Assembly: GCA_047619485.1 (NCBI GenBank)
Contig: JBLHKE010000030.1
Span: 1-22,822, forward strand
Source: JBLHKE01 sp047619485
GTDB taxonomy: Bacteria > Verrucomicrobiota > Verrucomicrobiia > Verrucomicrobiales > DEV007
Direction of reading: 5' to 3'
Length of the DNA: 22,822 nt
The notes beneath the pieces were generated by a model. That model was given only the letters and a program-made list of their open reading frames with translations, was not told where the DNA came from and searched no databases. Made by a program: the position numbers and the translations under genes. The first letter of the stretch is position 1, and each line of letters starts with the position of its first letter. Positions 1 through 7,038 of the stretch are shown here, one piece after another.

Positions 1-303
1 GGTGCGGAGTTGCAGGAGATGGCGCTCGCCGCCGTGGGTTAGGCGGTAGGCAACGCGGTAGAGGATGCCCCAGCGGTTTGGGTTGCGGTGGCAGGCGACT
101 AGCTCAGCTAGGGGGAAGAAATCTTTGGGGATTTTGACGGGCTGGGACGGGACGTCGTTCTCGGGTTGGTCGGAGAAGAGGGAATCGGAGCCGGTGGTGC
201 CGTCCTCCCAGAGCAGTTCGGATGGTGCGGTCGCTTGGGAGAGGTGGTGGCGGGCCTTGGTTCGCCAGGAATGGAAGGTGGGGTCGATGCGGACGGCGTG
301 CAT
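1..303 (-). CDS. UdgX-family uracil-DNA glycosylase-like protein, N-terminal part (partial)
   Basis: This is an open frame running off the left edge of the window, so only the first 101 residues are present. The translation starts MHAVRIDPTFHSWRTKAR and later contains NPNRWGILYRVAYRLTHGGE. From family knowledge, this matches the N-terminal domain of the protein that pairs with the linked radical SAM repair protein and is commonly fused to a UdgX-type uracil-DNA glycosylase. The glycosylase domain itself would lie outside the window, so the fusion is inferred. The frame stays open upstream to the radical SAM stop codon, but the ATG at 303 begins exactly where family-like sequence begins. No Shine-Dalgarno sequence precedes it. 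The gene lies downstream of the radical SAM gene on the same strand, 198 nt away, with repeats between them. It probably works with that enzyme in an undefined DNA repair or base-modification step. Confidence 0.8.
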   Translation of the reverse strand, partial: MHAVRIDPTFHSWRTKARHHLSQATAPSELLWEDGTTGSDSLFSDQPENDVPSQPVKIPKDFFPLAELVACHRNPNRWGILYRVAYRLTHGGERHLLQLRT

Positions 304-372
304 GGTTTGGGGTGAAGTCCGACAGGCTTTTAAGAGTCTGGGGCGTGGAGGCTTGGGCTTTGATTCTTGAAC

Positions 373-390
373 CGCAGATGACGCAGATTT
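373..390. repeat. Two-unit 9-bp tandem repeat (CGCAGAT core)
   Basis: Two adjacent 9-bp units, CGCAGATGA and CGCAGATTT, follow TTGAAC in the gap between the radical SAM and UdgX genes. I associate tandem CGCAGAT-type motifs with intergenic DNA of Verrucomicrobia and Planctomycetes, from memory only. The copy here is short and has no visible function. Apart from this and the hairpin repeat at 452-480, the gap 304-501 shows nothing I recognise. Confidence 0.45.
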
Positions 391-451
391 TTTGGATTGT
401 GGGTGGGCTGGGTGGATCGGTATTAAGAGGTTTGGGGAGCAGGCTTGGGCT

Positions 452-480
452 TTGCTCTTCGATTTCGAAATCGAAGTTAC
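452..480. repeat. Palindromic hairpin repeat, copy A (3' of radical SAM gene)
   Basis: It contains the perfect 20-bp palindrome CTTCGATTTCGAAATCGAAG at 457-476. Read on the minus strand, it begins GTAAC and ends GAGCAA. It matches copy B at 1838-1865 at about 25 of 29 positions, with one gap. Both copies lie just downstream of a minus-strand gene. It could fold as an RNA hairpin at the end of the radical SAM transcript, but no U-tract follows, so a simple intrinsic terminator is not supported. Confidence 0.6.
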
Positions 481-501
481 GCGGACGCTACGCTCCCGTT
501 T

Positions 502-1782
502 TTAGACTTCGCCGGTGATGGCGGTGTTGAAGGTGAATTCTTGTTGCTCAGGCTTGGGGGCGAGGGACTGGCGCAGGCGGTCGGCGTCTAGGCCTAGTTT
601 GGCTGGGTTGTGGTCGGCGGTGATGAGGAAGGGCAGGGTCTTTTTGATGGAGACGCGGAGTTTGACGAGATCTTGGAGGCGCAGGGCGGCGTAGCGGCGG
701 ATGGCTAGGATGCGATTGACAGAGCGGACGCCGATGCCGGGAATTCGCAGGAGCATTTCCCGGCTGGCGCGGTTGACGTCGATGGGGAAGGTGCCGCGGT
801 TGCGGAGGGCCCAGGAGAGTTTTGGGTCGATCTCTAGGTCTAGATTGGGAGTGTCTGTGGGGGCGATCTCTTCGACCTTGTATCCGTAGAAGCGCATGAG
901 CCAGTCGGCTTGGTAGAGGCGGTGCTCGCGGACTAGGGGCGGAGATTTTAGCGGGAGGATGGGGGAGGCACTCGGGATCGGGCTAAAGGCGGAGTAGTAG
1001 ACTCGCCGCAGGCGGTAGCCGCCGTAGAGGATGTCGGCTCGCTCGAGGATCTGTTTGTCTGGTGCATCATCCGCTCCGACGATCATCTGAGTGCTCTGGC
1101 CGGCGGGGACGAAGTGGCGGTCTTTGCCTTTGGGCGTCGTGCCGTTCTTCTTGTCGAACTTTTTGCGATCGATGTCGGCTTCGATCTTGGCGCGGATGCC
1201 TCCCATGGCTTTCTGGGTGGCTTGGAGATTTTTCTCGGGTGCTAGGATGTCGAGGCTTTCTTGGGTTGGTAGTTCGACATTGAGGCTGATGCGATCGGCG
1301 TAGCGGCCAGCTTCGTCGATGAGTTCCTGCGACGCTTCGGGGATCGTTTTGAGGTGGATGTAGCCGCGGAAATCGTGGTCGACGCGCAGACGCCGGGCGA
1401 CCTCGTTGACCTGTTCCATCGTGTAATCCGGGTTGCGGATGATGCCGGAGCTGAGGAAGAGACCTTCGATGTAGTTGCGCTTGTAGAAGTCGAGCGTGAG
1501 TTGGACGACTTCGTCGATCGAAAAACGGGCGCGGCGGACGTCGCTGGAGCGGCGGTTGATGCAGTAGTGGCAATCGTAGATGCAGGTATTCGTCAGCAGC
1601 AGTTTGAGCAGTGAGATGCAGCGACCGTCGGGTGCGTAGCTGTGGCAGATGCCGGCGCCACCGGAAGAGCCGATGGCGGTTTTGCTGTCGGAAGAATCGC
1701 GTCGCGTGGTGCCACTGCTGGCACAAGATGCGTCGTATTTGGCGGCATCGGCGAGAATTTCTAATTTGGTTTTAAGTTCCAT
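502..1782 (-). CDS. Putative DNA modification/repair radical SAM protein
   Basis: This is a 426-residue radical SAM enzyme. The cluster-binding motif C67-x3-C71-x2-C74 (TNTCIYDCHYC) would hold a 4Fe-4S cluster that cleaves S-adenosylmethionine. A helix-hairpin-helix element (LLRIPGIGVRSVNRIL, about residues 345-360) near the C-terminus points to DNA binding. The conserved N-terminal block around GGAGICHSYAPDGRC is typical of the radical SAM family genetically linked to UdgX-type glycosylases. The protein next door at 1-303 is that partner, which strongly supports the call. The substrate is unknown for the family; a role in DNA repair or base modification is inferred from the partner and the HhH motif. 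The ATG start sits 17 nt downstream of a plausible -10 box. No frameshift or missing cysteine is seen. Confidence 0.88.
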   Translation of the reverse strand: MELKTKLEILADAAKYDASCASSGTTRRDSSDSKTAIGSSGGAGICHSYAPDGRCISLLKLLLTNTCIYDCHYCINRRSSDVRRARFSIDEVVQLTLDFYKRNYIEGLFLSSGIIRNPDYTMEQVNEVARRLRVDHDFRGYIHLKTIPEASQELIDEAGRYADRISLNVELPTQESLDILAPEKNLQATQKAMGGIRAKIEADIDRKKFDKKNGTTPKGKDRHFVPAGQSTQMIVGADDAPDKQILERADILYGGYRLRRVYYSAFSPIPSASPILPLKSPPLVREHRLYQADWLMRFYGYKVEEIAPTDTPNLDLEIDPKLSWALRNRGTFPIDVNRASREMLLRIPGIGVRSVNRILAIRRYAALRLQDLVKLRVSIKKTLPFLITADHNPAKLGLDADRLRQSLAPKPEQQEFTFNTAITGEV

Positions 1783-1798
1783 GTGTGCTGTTCATATG

Positions 1799-1826
1799 AG
1801 TATATATCAGCTTTGGATTGGTGCAA
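1799..1826 (-). promoter_or_regulatory. Candidate sigma-70 promoter for the radical SAM gene
   Basis: On the minus strand a -10 box TATACT (1799-1804) matches the consensus at 5 of 6 positions. It lies 16 nt from a weak -35-like TTGCAC (1821-1826). The expected start site would leave a leader of about 10 nt before the ATG at 1782. This suggests that the radical SAM gene has its own promoter after the upstream flavin operon. The -35 match is poor. Confidence 0.4.
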
Positions 1827-1837
1827 CTCGTGTGAGG

Positions 1838-1865
1838 TTGCGCTTCGATTGAAAATCGAGGTTAC
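1838..1865. repeat. Hairpin repeat, copy B (3' end of the flavin operon)
   Basis: Inverted arms CTTCGATT (1843-1850) and AATCGAGG (1854-1861) enclose a 3-nt loop, with one G-U pair. On the minus strand it reads GTAACCTCGATTTTCAATCG and resembles copy A at 452-480. The TAA stop of the FAD oxidoreductase lies inside its GTAAC edge, so the hairpin begins directly after the stop codon. It may mark the transcript end or stabilise the mRNA. No U-tract is present. Confidence 0.6.
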
Positions 1866-3091
1866 TTGCAGATTGCACGGGCGACGTTCAGGCCGCTGAC
1901 GACGGCACCTTCGATCGATGAACTGGTCTGGTGGTCGCCACAGACGTGGATCCGGCCCCGGGGCGCGATCGTCGCTGTGGTGCCCGGCAGTTGTTCTGGC
2001 AGGGCTTTTTCGATTCGATAGGTGCGAAGGAGCTGCCAGCTGGCAGCTTGCGCACCGAACCAGTTTTCCAGTTCGTCCTGGACGGCGGTTTCCAAGTCCG
2101 GTCGCTGCGCACTTCCTAACACTGATACAGAAACCAGTGCGCGGCCGGGCGGCGCGTAGTGCGGTGCGACGTCTGAGATCACGCAGACGTTGTTGATCAG
2201 GCTCGTCCCGTCGCCATCGAGGGCGATGATCTCCTCGTTGAGTGGCGTCTTGGGCGCGGAGAAGTAGAGGGTTGCGGTGGCGCGCCACCGCGGTTCGCAC
2301 TCGGGCGACCCGGGTAGGAACTGGGTGGCGGTGGTCGCATCGGTGGCGATGACGATGTGATCGGCCTGGTGAACCTCTCCGTTTTCTAGAGTGATCGACT
2401 GTTCGGTGACTGAGGCGACCGGGCTCCGGTAGCGGATCGACTTGCGGGGGAGTTTCTCCACCAGTTGGTTTGGAATCGCCTGCATGCCGCGCGCCGGGAC
2501 GGTCGCGTGGCCTTCGGCGAACATCTTGAAGGTGAAGTCGAACATGCGACTGGAGGTGCGGAGGTCGCGTTCGAGGAAAATACCGCCGTAGAAACCGCGG
2601 AAGAAACGGTCGATCATCCTGGCGGAGAAGCCGAAATTTTTCAGTCGCTGTTCGGTGCTGATGTCCTCGCGTGTCGCGAGTTGGTTGATCGAGGCGCGTT
2701 TTGTCTGGAAACGCATCATGGCGACCAGCAGTTTGTCGCGCAACGAACCGATGGGGGCGAGCGCGCTGGTGATGGTCGATTGTGGATGGCGGAAAACGTC
2801 CATGACCCGATGGAACTTCCCGCCTGTTCTGACGAGGGCACCGGCTCGGAATTTCTGTAGCTTGAGGGTTTCGAAATTCAGCAGCTTGCCGGTCTCGGGG
2901 TAGGCGCTGAGGTAGACTTGGAACCCCCTGTCGAGGAGGAAGCCATCGAGTTCGTCGGTGCGGACTCTGCCACCCGGCCCGTCGGAGGCTTCGAAGATTG
3001 TGACCTGGTGACCAGCCTCGTGGAGGCGGGTGGCGCATGCGAGTCCGGCGAGGCCGGCCCCGATGATGATGATTTTCTGCTTCTCTTTCAC
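1862..3091 (-). CDS. FAD-dependent oxidoreductase, phytoene desaturase / amine oxidase-like
   Basis: A 409-residue flavoprotein. The N-terminus carries a Rossmann dinucleotide-binding motif (IIIIGAGLAGLACATRLHEA), followed by EASDGPGGR, the GG doublet common in phytoene desaturase and protoporphyrinogen oxidase relatives. The C-terminus has GRIHVCGDHQTSSSIEGAVV, the usual second FAD-contact region. The substrate cannot be told from sequence. I place the start at the GTG at 3091. It overlaps the TGA of the photolyase gene as GTGA, and the Rossmann strand begins six residues later. A longer frame back to 3247 would only overlap the upstream gene with Arg/Pro-rich sequence. It is the last gene of a four-gene operon with two other nucleotide-cofactor enzymes and a photolyase relative. 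A role in making or oxidising a pigment or isoprenoid-like compound is conceivable but unproven. Confidence 0.85.
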   Translation of the reverse strand: MKEKQKIIIIGAGLAGLACATRLHEAGHQVTIFEASDGPGGRVRTDELDGFLLDRGFQVYLSAYPETGKLLNFETLKLQKFRAGALVRTGGKFHRVMDVFRHPQSTITSALAPIGSLRDKLLVAMMRFQTKRASINQLATREDISTEQRLKNFGFSARMIDRFFRGFYGGIFLERDLRTSSRMFDFTFKMFAEGHATVPARGMQAIPNQLVEKLPRKSIRYRSPVASVTEQSITLENGEVHQADHIVIATDATTATQFLPGSPECEPRWRATATLYFSAPKTPLNEEIIALDGDGTSLINNVCVISDVAPHYAPPGRALVSVSVLGSAQRPDLETAVQDELENWFGAQAASWQLLRTYRIEKALPEQLPGTTATIAPRGRIHVCGDHQTSSSIEGAVVSGLNVARAICK

Positions 3092-4563
3092 GCGAGCGAT
3101 TCGAGGAAAGACTCTGCGTTGCTGCGGTGCGTGTCGAGTTTTTCTGCTGACATCTTGTCGAGTTGCCGCGCCATCATCCCGAGCCGGTGTTGGCTGCGGA
3201 AAAACTCCTCGTGGTCTTTGATGAACATCCAGAAAAGCCCGTCCCAAGTGTCACACCAGCCGCCCTTTTTGTAGTCGCTCATCTTGCGCACGTAGTTCGA
3301 GCCGGAGATGTAGGGTTTGGTGGTGAACATCCCACCATCGCCGAACTGGCTCATGCCATGGACGTTGGGAACCATGACCCAGTCGTAGGCATCGATGAAT
3401 AGCTCCATGAACCAGTCGTAGACGCGGCGCGGGTGGAAGTTGCACAGTAGCATGAAATTCCCGAGCAGCATCAGGCGCTCGATGTGATGGCAGTAGGCGT
3501 GGTCGAGCGTGCGCTGGATGACGTTGTCTATCGGCTCGATCCCAGTGCTGGCGGTGTAGAAGGCTTCGGGGATTGGCTTGTCCTCGAATCCCCAGAAGTT
3601 CCCATTGCGCGATTCGACCCCGATGTGCTCGTAGATCCCGCGCATGAACTCGCGCCAGCCGATGATCTGGCGGACGAACCCCTCGACGCAGTTGAGCGGG
3701 GTGTTGTTTTTAGCGGCGAACTCGAGGGTGCGATCGATGACTTTCTGGGGTGTCAGAAGGCCGATGTTGAGCATCGGAGTGATGATGCTGTGAAAGAGCA
3801 CTCGCTGGTTGGCGGCGATGGCATCCTCGTAGTCCCCAAAGAGTTGGAAGCGCTGTTCGAGGAAGTTTTCGAACCAGGTTTCGGCGCTGGCGTGGGAGAC
3901 GGGGTAGTTGAAATCGGCCGCGCGGCCGTAGTGGTCGGGGAAGTTTTTTTCGACGTAGGCGATCGCTTCTTTTGTGAAATCGGTGGCGCGCGAACCCGGA
4001 TCTGGAGGGACGTCCAGCCCACCCCTTTTGGGCATCGGTTTGCGGTTGTCCTCGTCGAGGCTCCACTGTCCTCCGACCGGGGAGCCATCTTTGTTCAAGA
4101 GGATCCCCATGCGTTTGCGCTGGCGTTCGTAGAAGCGTGCCATGAAAGGTTTTTTTCCTTCGGGGAACTGCTCCGCAAGCCAGTCTCTGGGCGAGAGGAA
4201 CATCGGCGTTGCGTATTTCTCAATTTTCTTTCCGGTTTGCTGGAGGCGTTTTTCTAGGAGGAAATCAGTGGTCTCGCAGTAGTGGAGGGTGCCAAACTTC
4301 TTCGCTTTGAAATGGTCGCTAGTCGTTTTGCCCTTCTTGAAATCGATGTAGTGAACCTGGTAGCCACGACGCTGCAACTCTGCCGCGAAGGTTTTCATCG
4401 ACGCCCGGTGAAGGACGACCTTCTGCTGGTGGAATTTTAGACGGATGTAAGGATCGTTGCCAAAGATCAGGCTGTCTTCGACAAAGTAGACCGGACGATC
4501 TTTCGACAACGCCGGGTGTGGGTCGAACAATTGGTGGGGAAAAATGAGCGTGACGTCGGGCAT
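3088..4563 (-). CDS. Cryptochrome/photolyase-related protein (COG3046 type)
   Basis: A 491-residue protein of the deoxyribodipyrimidine photolyase-related family, whose studied members are bacterial (6-4) photolyases or cryptochromes that use FAD and light. The N-terminal antenna-type domain starts PDVTLIFPHQLFDPHPALSK. The C-terminal FAD half carries HHIERLMLLGNF (359-370), DAYDWVMVPNVHGMSQF (391-407) and KPYISGSNYVRKMSDY (416-431). The studied family members hold a 4Fe-4S cluster with four cysteines. Here only C437 seems to align, and the CxxC after MSDY is replaced by KKGG, so the cluster is probably absent. The ATG start lies 2 nt after the renalase-like gene, and the stop overlaps the next gene by 4 nt. 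The role is either repair of UV (6-4) photoproducts or blue-light sensing; the sequence does not decide which. Confidence 0.87.
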   Translation of the reverse strand: MPDVTLIFPHQLFDPHPALSKDRPVYFVEDSLIFGNDPYIRLKFHQQKVVLHRASMKTFAAELQRRGYQVHYIDFKKGKTTSDHFKAKKFGTLHYCETTDFLLEKRLQQTGKKIEKYATPMFLSPRDWLAEQFPEGKKPFMARFYERQRKRMGILLNKDGSPVGGQWSLDEDNRKPMPKRGGLDVPPDPGSRATDFTKEAIAYVEKNFPDHYGRAADFNYPVSHASAETWFENFLEQRFQLFGDYEDAIAANQRVLFHSIITPMLNIGLLTPQKVIDRTLEFAAKNNTPLNCVEGFVRQIIGWREFMRGIYEHIGVESRNGNFWGFEDKPIPEAFYTASTGIEPIDNVIQRTLDHAYCHHIERLMLLGNFMLLCNFHPRRVYDWFMELFIDAYDWVMVPNVHGMSQFGDGGMFTTKPYISGSNYVRKMSDYKKGGWCDTWDGLFWMFIKDHEEFFRSQHRLGMMARQLDKMSAEKLDTHRSNAESFLESLA

Positions 4564-4565
4564 GA

Positions 4566-5531
4566 TTAATCGAGGAGAAGCTTCTTGATCTTCTTAGCAG
4601 CGGCGATCCCGGAGATGGCGGCACCCTCGACGCGGCCGCCCGTCATGCCGTCGCCGGCGATTGCTAGGCGGATGCTAGCGTCAATGTATGCCTCTTCTCC
4701 GAAGGCGGACGCCGGTTGGCTGAAACCCCAGCGGTGGCCGTCGTAGGAGATGATTTTTGCCTCTCCGAGATGAGGCGAAGCGGCTTCGAGTAGCAGCGGC
4801 ACCCGTTCATCGTTTGGCGTGTCCCAGTGCGTCTCGGCGAAGTTGGGAGTGCTGTGGATCGTGATCGCTGGGAGCTCTGGCGAGACACCCTTGCGCTGGT
4901 TGTCAGCCATCCACTGGATCGGTTCGCCGCCGAGTTTGAGCGCGCCGTTGTGTTCGGTGATTGGACTGGGGCGATCGAGGATTGCCATCGCGGCGATGCA
5001 GCGGTGGTAGCGGATCGATGCGAGTTGTTGACGCTGCTTTTCGGGGATGAAGACCTCGCTCTCTGTCAGCAGCGCGAGCGATTGGGGAATAGGCGCGGTG
5101 GTGATGAGCGCGCGGGATTCGAACACCTCATCGTCGGCGCTGGTGACCGTCCATCGTTTTTCGCTGAGGCTGTAGAATACTTTTTTAACCAGGGTCTCCC
5201 GGTGGACATCGATTCCTTCCGACAGCTGCTTGGCGATCCCGGTCATGCCGGGCACACCACGATAGTGACGGCCTGATTTCTCTAGGTCATACCAAGTATC
5301 GACGAGACCGTGAGATTTCCAGCGCTCGACCCACGTCGCGAAGCGTTGGTCGCGGACTGTGAAGAACTGGGCGCCGTGATCGAAGATCGCCCCGTTGCGC
5401 CGGCGGGTTGCCATGCGGCCACCCAAGCCGCGACCTTTTTCCAAAACTTGGACGGTCAGTCCAGCGTCAGAGAGCATCTTGGCGGCGAGTAAGCCGGAGA
5501 TGCCGGCGCCGATGATGGTGCAGTCGACCAC
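4566..5531 (-). CDS. NAD(P)/FAD-dependent oxidoreductase, renalase-like
   Basis: A 321-residue flavoprotein. It opens with the Rossmann motif DCTIIGAGISGLLAAKMLSD, then EKGRGLGGRMATRR and FDHGAQFFTVRD, all typical of the renalase-like family (COG3380). The C-terminus has AGDGMTGGRVEGAAISG, the FAD-pyrophosphate contact. Bacterial renalases oxidise mis-reduced dihydro-nicotinamide isomers; whether this member does so is inference. The start is a GTG at 5531, since its second codon begins the first beta strand and no upstream ATG fits. It lies 3 nt after the SDR stop and 2 nt before the photolyase-like gene, so the genes are almost surely co-transcribed. Similar groupings of photolyase, SDR and FAD oxidoreductase occur in light- or singlet-oxygen-responsive loci of proteobacteria. 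Confidence 0.82.
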   Translation of the reverse strand: MVDCTIIGAGISGLLAAKMLSDAGLTVQVLEKGRGLGGRMATRRRNGAIFDHGAQFFTVRDQRFATWVERWKSHGLVDTWYDLEKSGRHYRGVPGMTGIAKQLSEGIDVHRETLVKKVFYSLSEKRWTVTSADDEVFESRALITTAPIPQSLALLTESEVFIPEKQRQQLASIRYHRCIAAMAILDRPSPITEHNGALKLGGEPIQWMADNQRKGVSPELPAITIHSTPNFAETHWDTPNDERVPLLLEAASPHLGEAKIISYDGHRWGFSQPASAFGEEAYIDASIRLAIAGDGMTGGRVEGAAISGIAAAKKIKKLLLD

Positions 5532-5534
5532 GGA

Positions 5535-6239
5535 TCAGAATTTGTGAATCGATGAGAGCCCACCGTCTACACCGAGGATCTGTCCGGTGATAAACCTGGC
5601 GGAGTCGCTGGCCAAGAACGCTACCAGATCCGCAATTTGCTCTGGGTCGCCAACCCGGTTGAGCGGGTGGCGTTTGGCGGCTGCCTCGCGGGCGCTGTCT
5701 GAGGAGAGGAATTGCGAGGCGAGTGGCGTGTCCGTCAGCGAGGGGGCGATCGCATTGACGCGGATGGCAGGTGAGAATTCGGCAGCGAGCGAGCGAGTGA
5801 GTCCCTCGACCGCCGCCTTGGCGGATCCGATGGAGGCGTGGAATGGCATGCCGGTCGTCGCGGCGACGCTGCTGAAGAGGGTGATCGACGCGTTGCCTGA
5901 AGCGGATTTTTTCAAAGCGGGCAAAGCTTGTTGGATGACGTTGACTGCCCCGAAAAAGTTCACCTGCATGTCATTCTGGAAGTCTTCCGCGGTGAGGCGG
6001 TGGAAGGGCTTGAGCTTGATGGTGCCGGGGAAATAGATCACGGCGTCGAGCGAATCTGGAATTTCTAGCGGTGTCTGTGGTTGGGTGGCATCAAATATCT
6101 GTGCTGGGATCGGGAGATCGGCCGTCGAGCGGGCGGCGACTGTCAGTTTGGCACCGGATGCGGTGAGTTTGGCAAGGGTCGCCTTGCCGATGCCGGAATT
6201 TCCGCCGATCAGGAGAATTTGGTAGTCAGAGAGATTCAT
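5535..6239 (-). CDS. SDR-family protein with altered active site
   Basis: A 234-residue short-chain dehydrogenase/reductase fold protein. The cofactor-binding glycine motif is GGNSGIG (12-18), N94 is kept, and the C-terminal GQILGVDGGLSSIHKF is typical. The catalytic Ser (S124) and Lys (K141) positions are occupied. However, the residue four before the lysine, normally the catalytic Tyr of YxxxK, is isoleucine (I137, in HASIGSAKAAVEG). The usual NAG after strand 4 is FPG. Classical reductase activity is therefore doubtful. It may bind NAD(P) in a regulatory way or use another chemistry. It is the first gene of the four-gene flavin operon and starts at an ATG without a Shine-Dalgarno sequence. 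The upstream gap of 124 nt is shared with the divergent two-component system. Confidence 0.85.
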   Translation of the reverse strand: MNLSDYQILLIGGNSGIGKATLAKLTASGAKLTVAARSTADLPIPAQIFDATQPQTPLEIPDSLDAVIYFPGTIKLKPFHRLTAEDFQNDMQVNFFGAVNVIQQALPALKKSASGNASITLFSSVAATTGMPFHASIGSAKAAVEGLTRSLAAEFSPAIRVNAIAPSLTDTPLASQFLSSDSAREAAAKRHPLNRVGDPEQIADLVAFLASDSARFITGQILGVDGGLSSIHKF

Positions 6240-6296
6240 TTCGAAGCGATACGCGCTGGGGCGGGATGTTGGGCGAAGGTTTTTGGGGGAGCCACC

Positions 6297-6319
6297 CCAT
6301 GATGACTAAATGTTCATGG
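6297..6319. promoter_or_regulatory. Inverted repeat in the divergent intergenic region, possible operator
   Basis: CCATG and CATGG arms are separated by 13 nt (ATGACTAAATGTT), with an internal ATGA/TCAT match that makes the site look like a 23-bp dyad. It lies 45 nt before the response regulator start and 58 nt before the SDR start on the other strand. That is a suitable place for a shared operator. The arms are short, so chance is quite possible. Confidence 0.22.
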
Positions 6320-6363
6320 CGGTAGGCTTGCTATTGTTGATTCGCTTGTCTATTTCAGGGGGA

Positions 6364-7038
6364 GTGAAGATCCTATTAGTTGAAGACGAGAAAGAGATCG
6401 CTGACTTCGTGAAAGAAGGTCTTGGCGAGCAGGGGTTTTCCGTGGACTACTGTGACAACGGTACTGATGGGATGACCCTCGCGACCAGCCGCGCCTACGA
6501 TGCGATCGTCCTCGACATCATGTTGCCGGGGCGCGATGGACTCAGCATCCTCAAGTCGCTGCGAGACAAGCAGAACAACGTCCCGGTGGTGATCATCACG
6601 GCGCGCGGGGAGACCGAGGAGCGGATCGAGGGTTTGAACTTGGGGGCTGACGACTATTTGCCGAAACCGTTCTACATGGACGAGCTGATCGCGCGACTAC
6701 GTGCCGTGTGGCGGCGATCGGCGGGCGAGGGGCTCAGTGTTTTGAACGTCGCCGATCTTAGCGCGAACCTGATGGATCGCGAGGTGCGTCGGGGGGAGGG
6801 GTTGATCGACATGACACCCAAGGAGTTTTCGCTGCTGGTCTATCTGATGCGATCGCCGGGGCGGGTGTTGACGCGGACGCAGATTTTGGAGCAGGTGTGG
6901 GACTACCATTTTAATCCAGGGACAAACCTGGTCGACGTCTACATCCGCCGCCTGCGCAACAAGATCGATACCGACGGGAAGGTGCCGCTGATCCACACGC
7001 TGCGGGGTGTCGGTTACAAGATGGCGGTGGAGAAATGA
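6364..7038 (+). CDS. OmpR/PhoB-type response regulator
   Basis: This is a 224-residue transcription factor acting in the cytoplasm. The receiver domain (about 1-115) begins VKILLVEDEKE with acidic residues near 7-9. It has phospho-acceptor D51 (VLDIMLPGRDG), T79 and the invariant K101 (YLPKPF). The C-terminal winged helix (about 125-224) includes MTPKEFSLLVYLMRSPGRVL and VDVYIRRLRNKID, typical DNA-binding elements. I chose the GTG at 6364 because the family begins exactly there. An in-frame ATG at 6310 would add 18 hydrophobic residues with no counterpart in the family. A G-rich AGGGGGA directly abuts the GTG, which is closer than a normal Shine-Dalgarno spacing. The kinase gene follows with an ATGA overlap. 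Its targets are unknown; the divergent flavin operon is one candidate. Confidence 0.92.
   Translation: MKILLVEDEKEIADFVKEGLGEQGFSVDYCDNGTDGMTLATSRAYDAIVLDIMLPGRDGLSILKSLRDKQNNVPVVIITARGETEERIEGLNLGADDYLPKPFYMDELIARLRAVWRRSAGEGLSVLNVADLSANLMDREVRRGEGLIDMTPKEFSLLVYLMRSPGRVLTRTQILEQVWDYHFNPGTNLVDVYIRRLRNKIDTDGKVPLIHTLRGVGYKMAVEK

Noticed and set aside
1761..3038. Long (425-codon) open frame on the minus strand overlapping the FAD oxidoreductase
   Set aside because: Its translation is rich in Arg, Pro and His with no family motif, and it lies in another frame of a clear flavoprotein. It is a shadow frame caused by high GC.
3092..3247. Longer N-terminus for the FAD oxidoreductase starting at 3247
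   Set aside because: The extra 52 residues lie inside the photolyase-like gene in another frame and precede the Rossmann strand. The GTG at 3091 with its GTGA overlap is far more plausible.
3484..4257. 257-codon plus-strand frame opposite the photolyase-like gene
   Set aside because: It is a Val/Glu/Asp-rich antisense shadow of a conserved protein with no recognisable motif.
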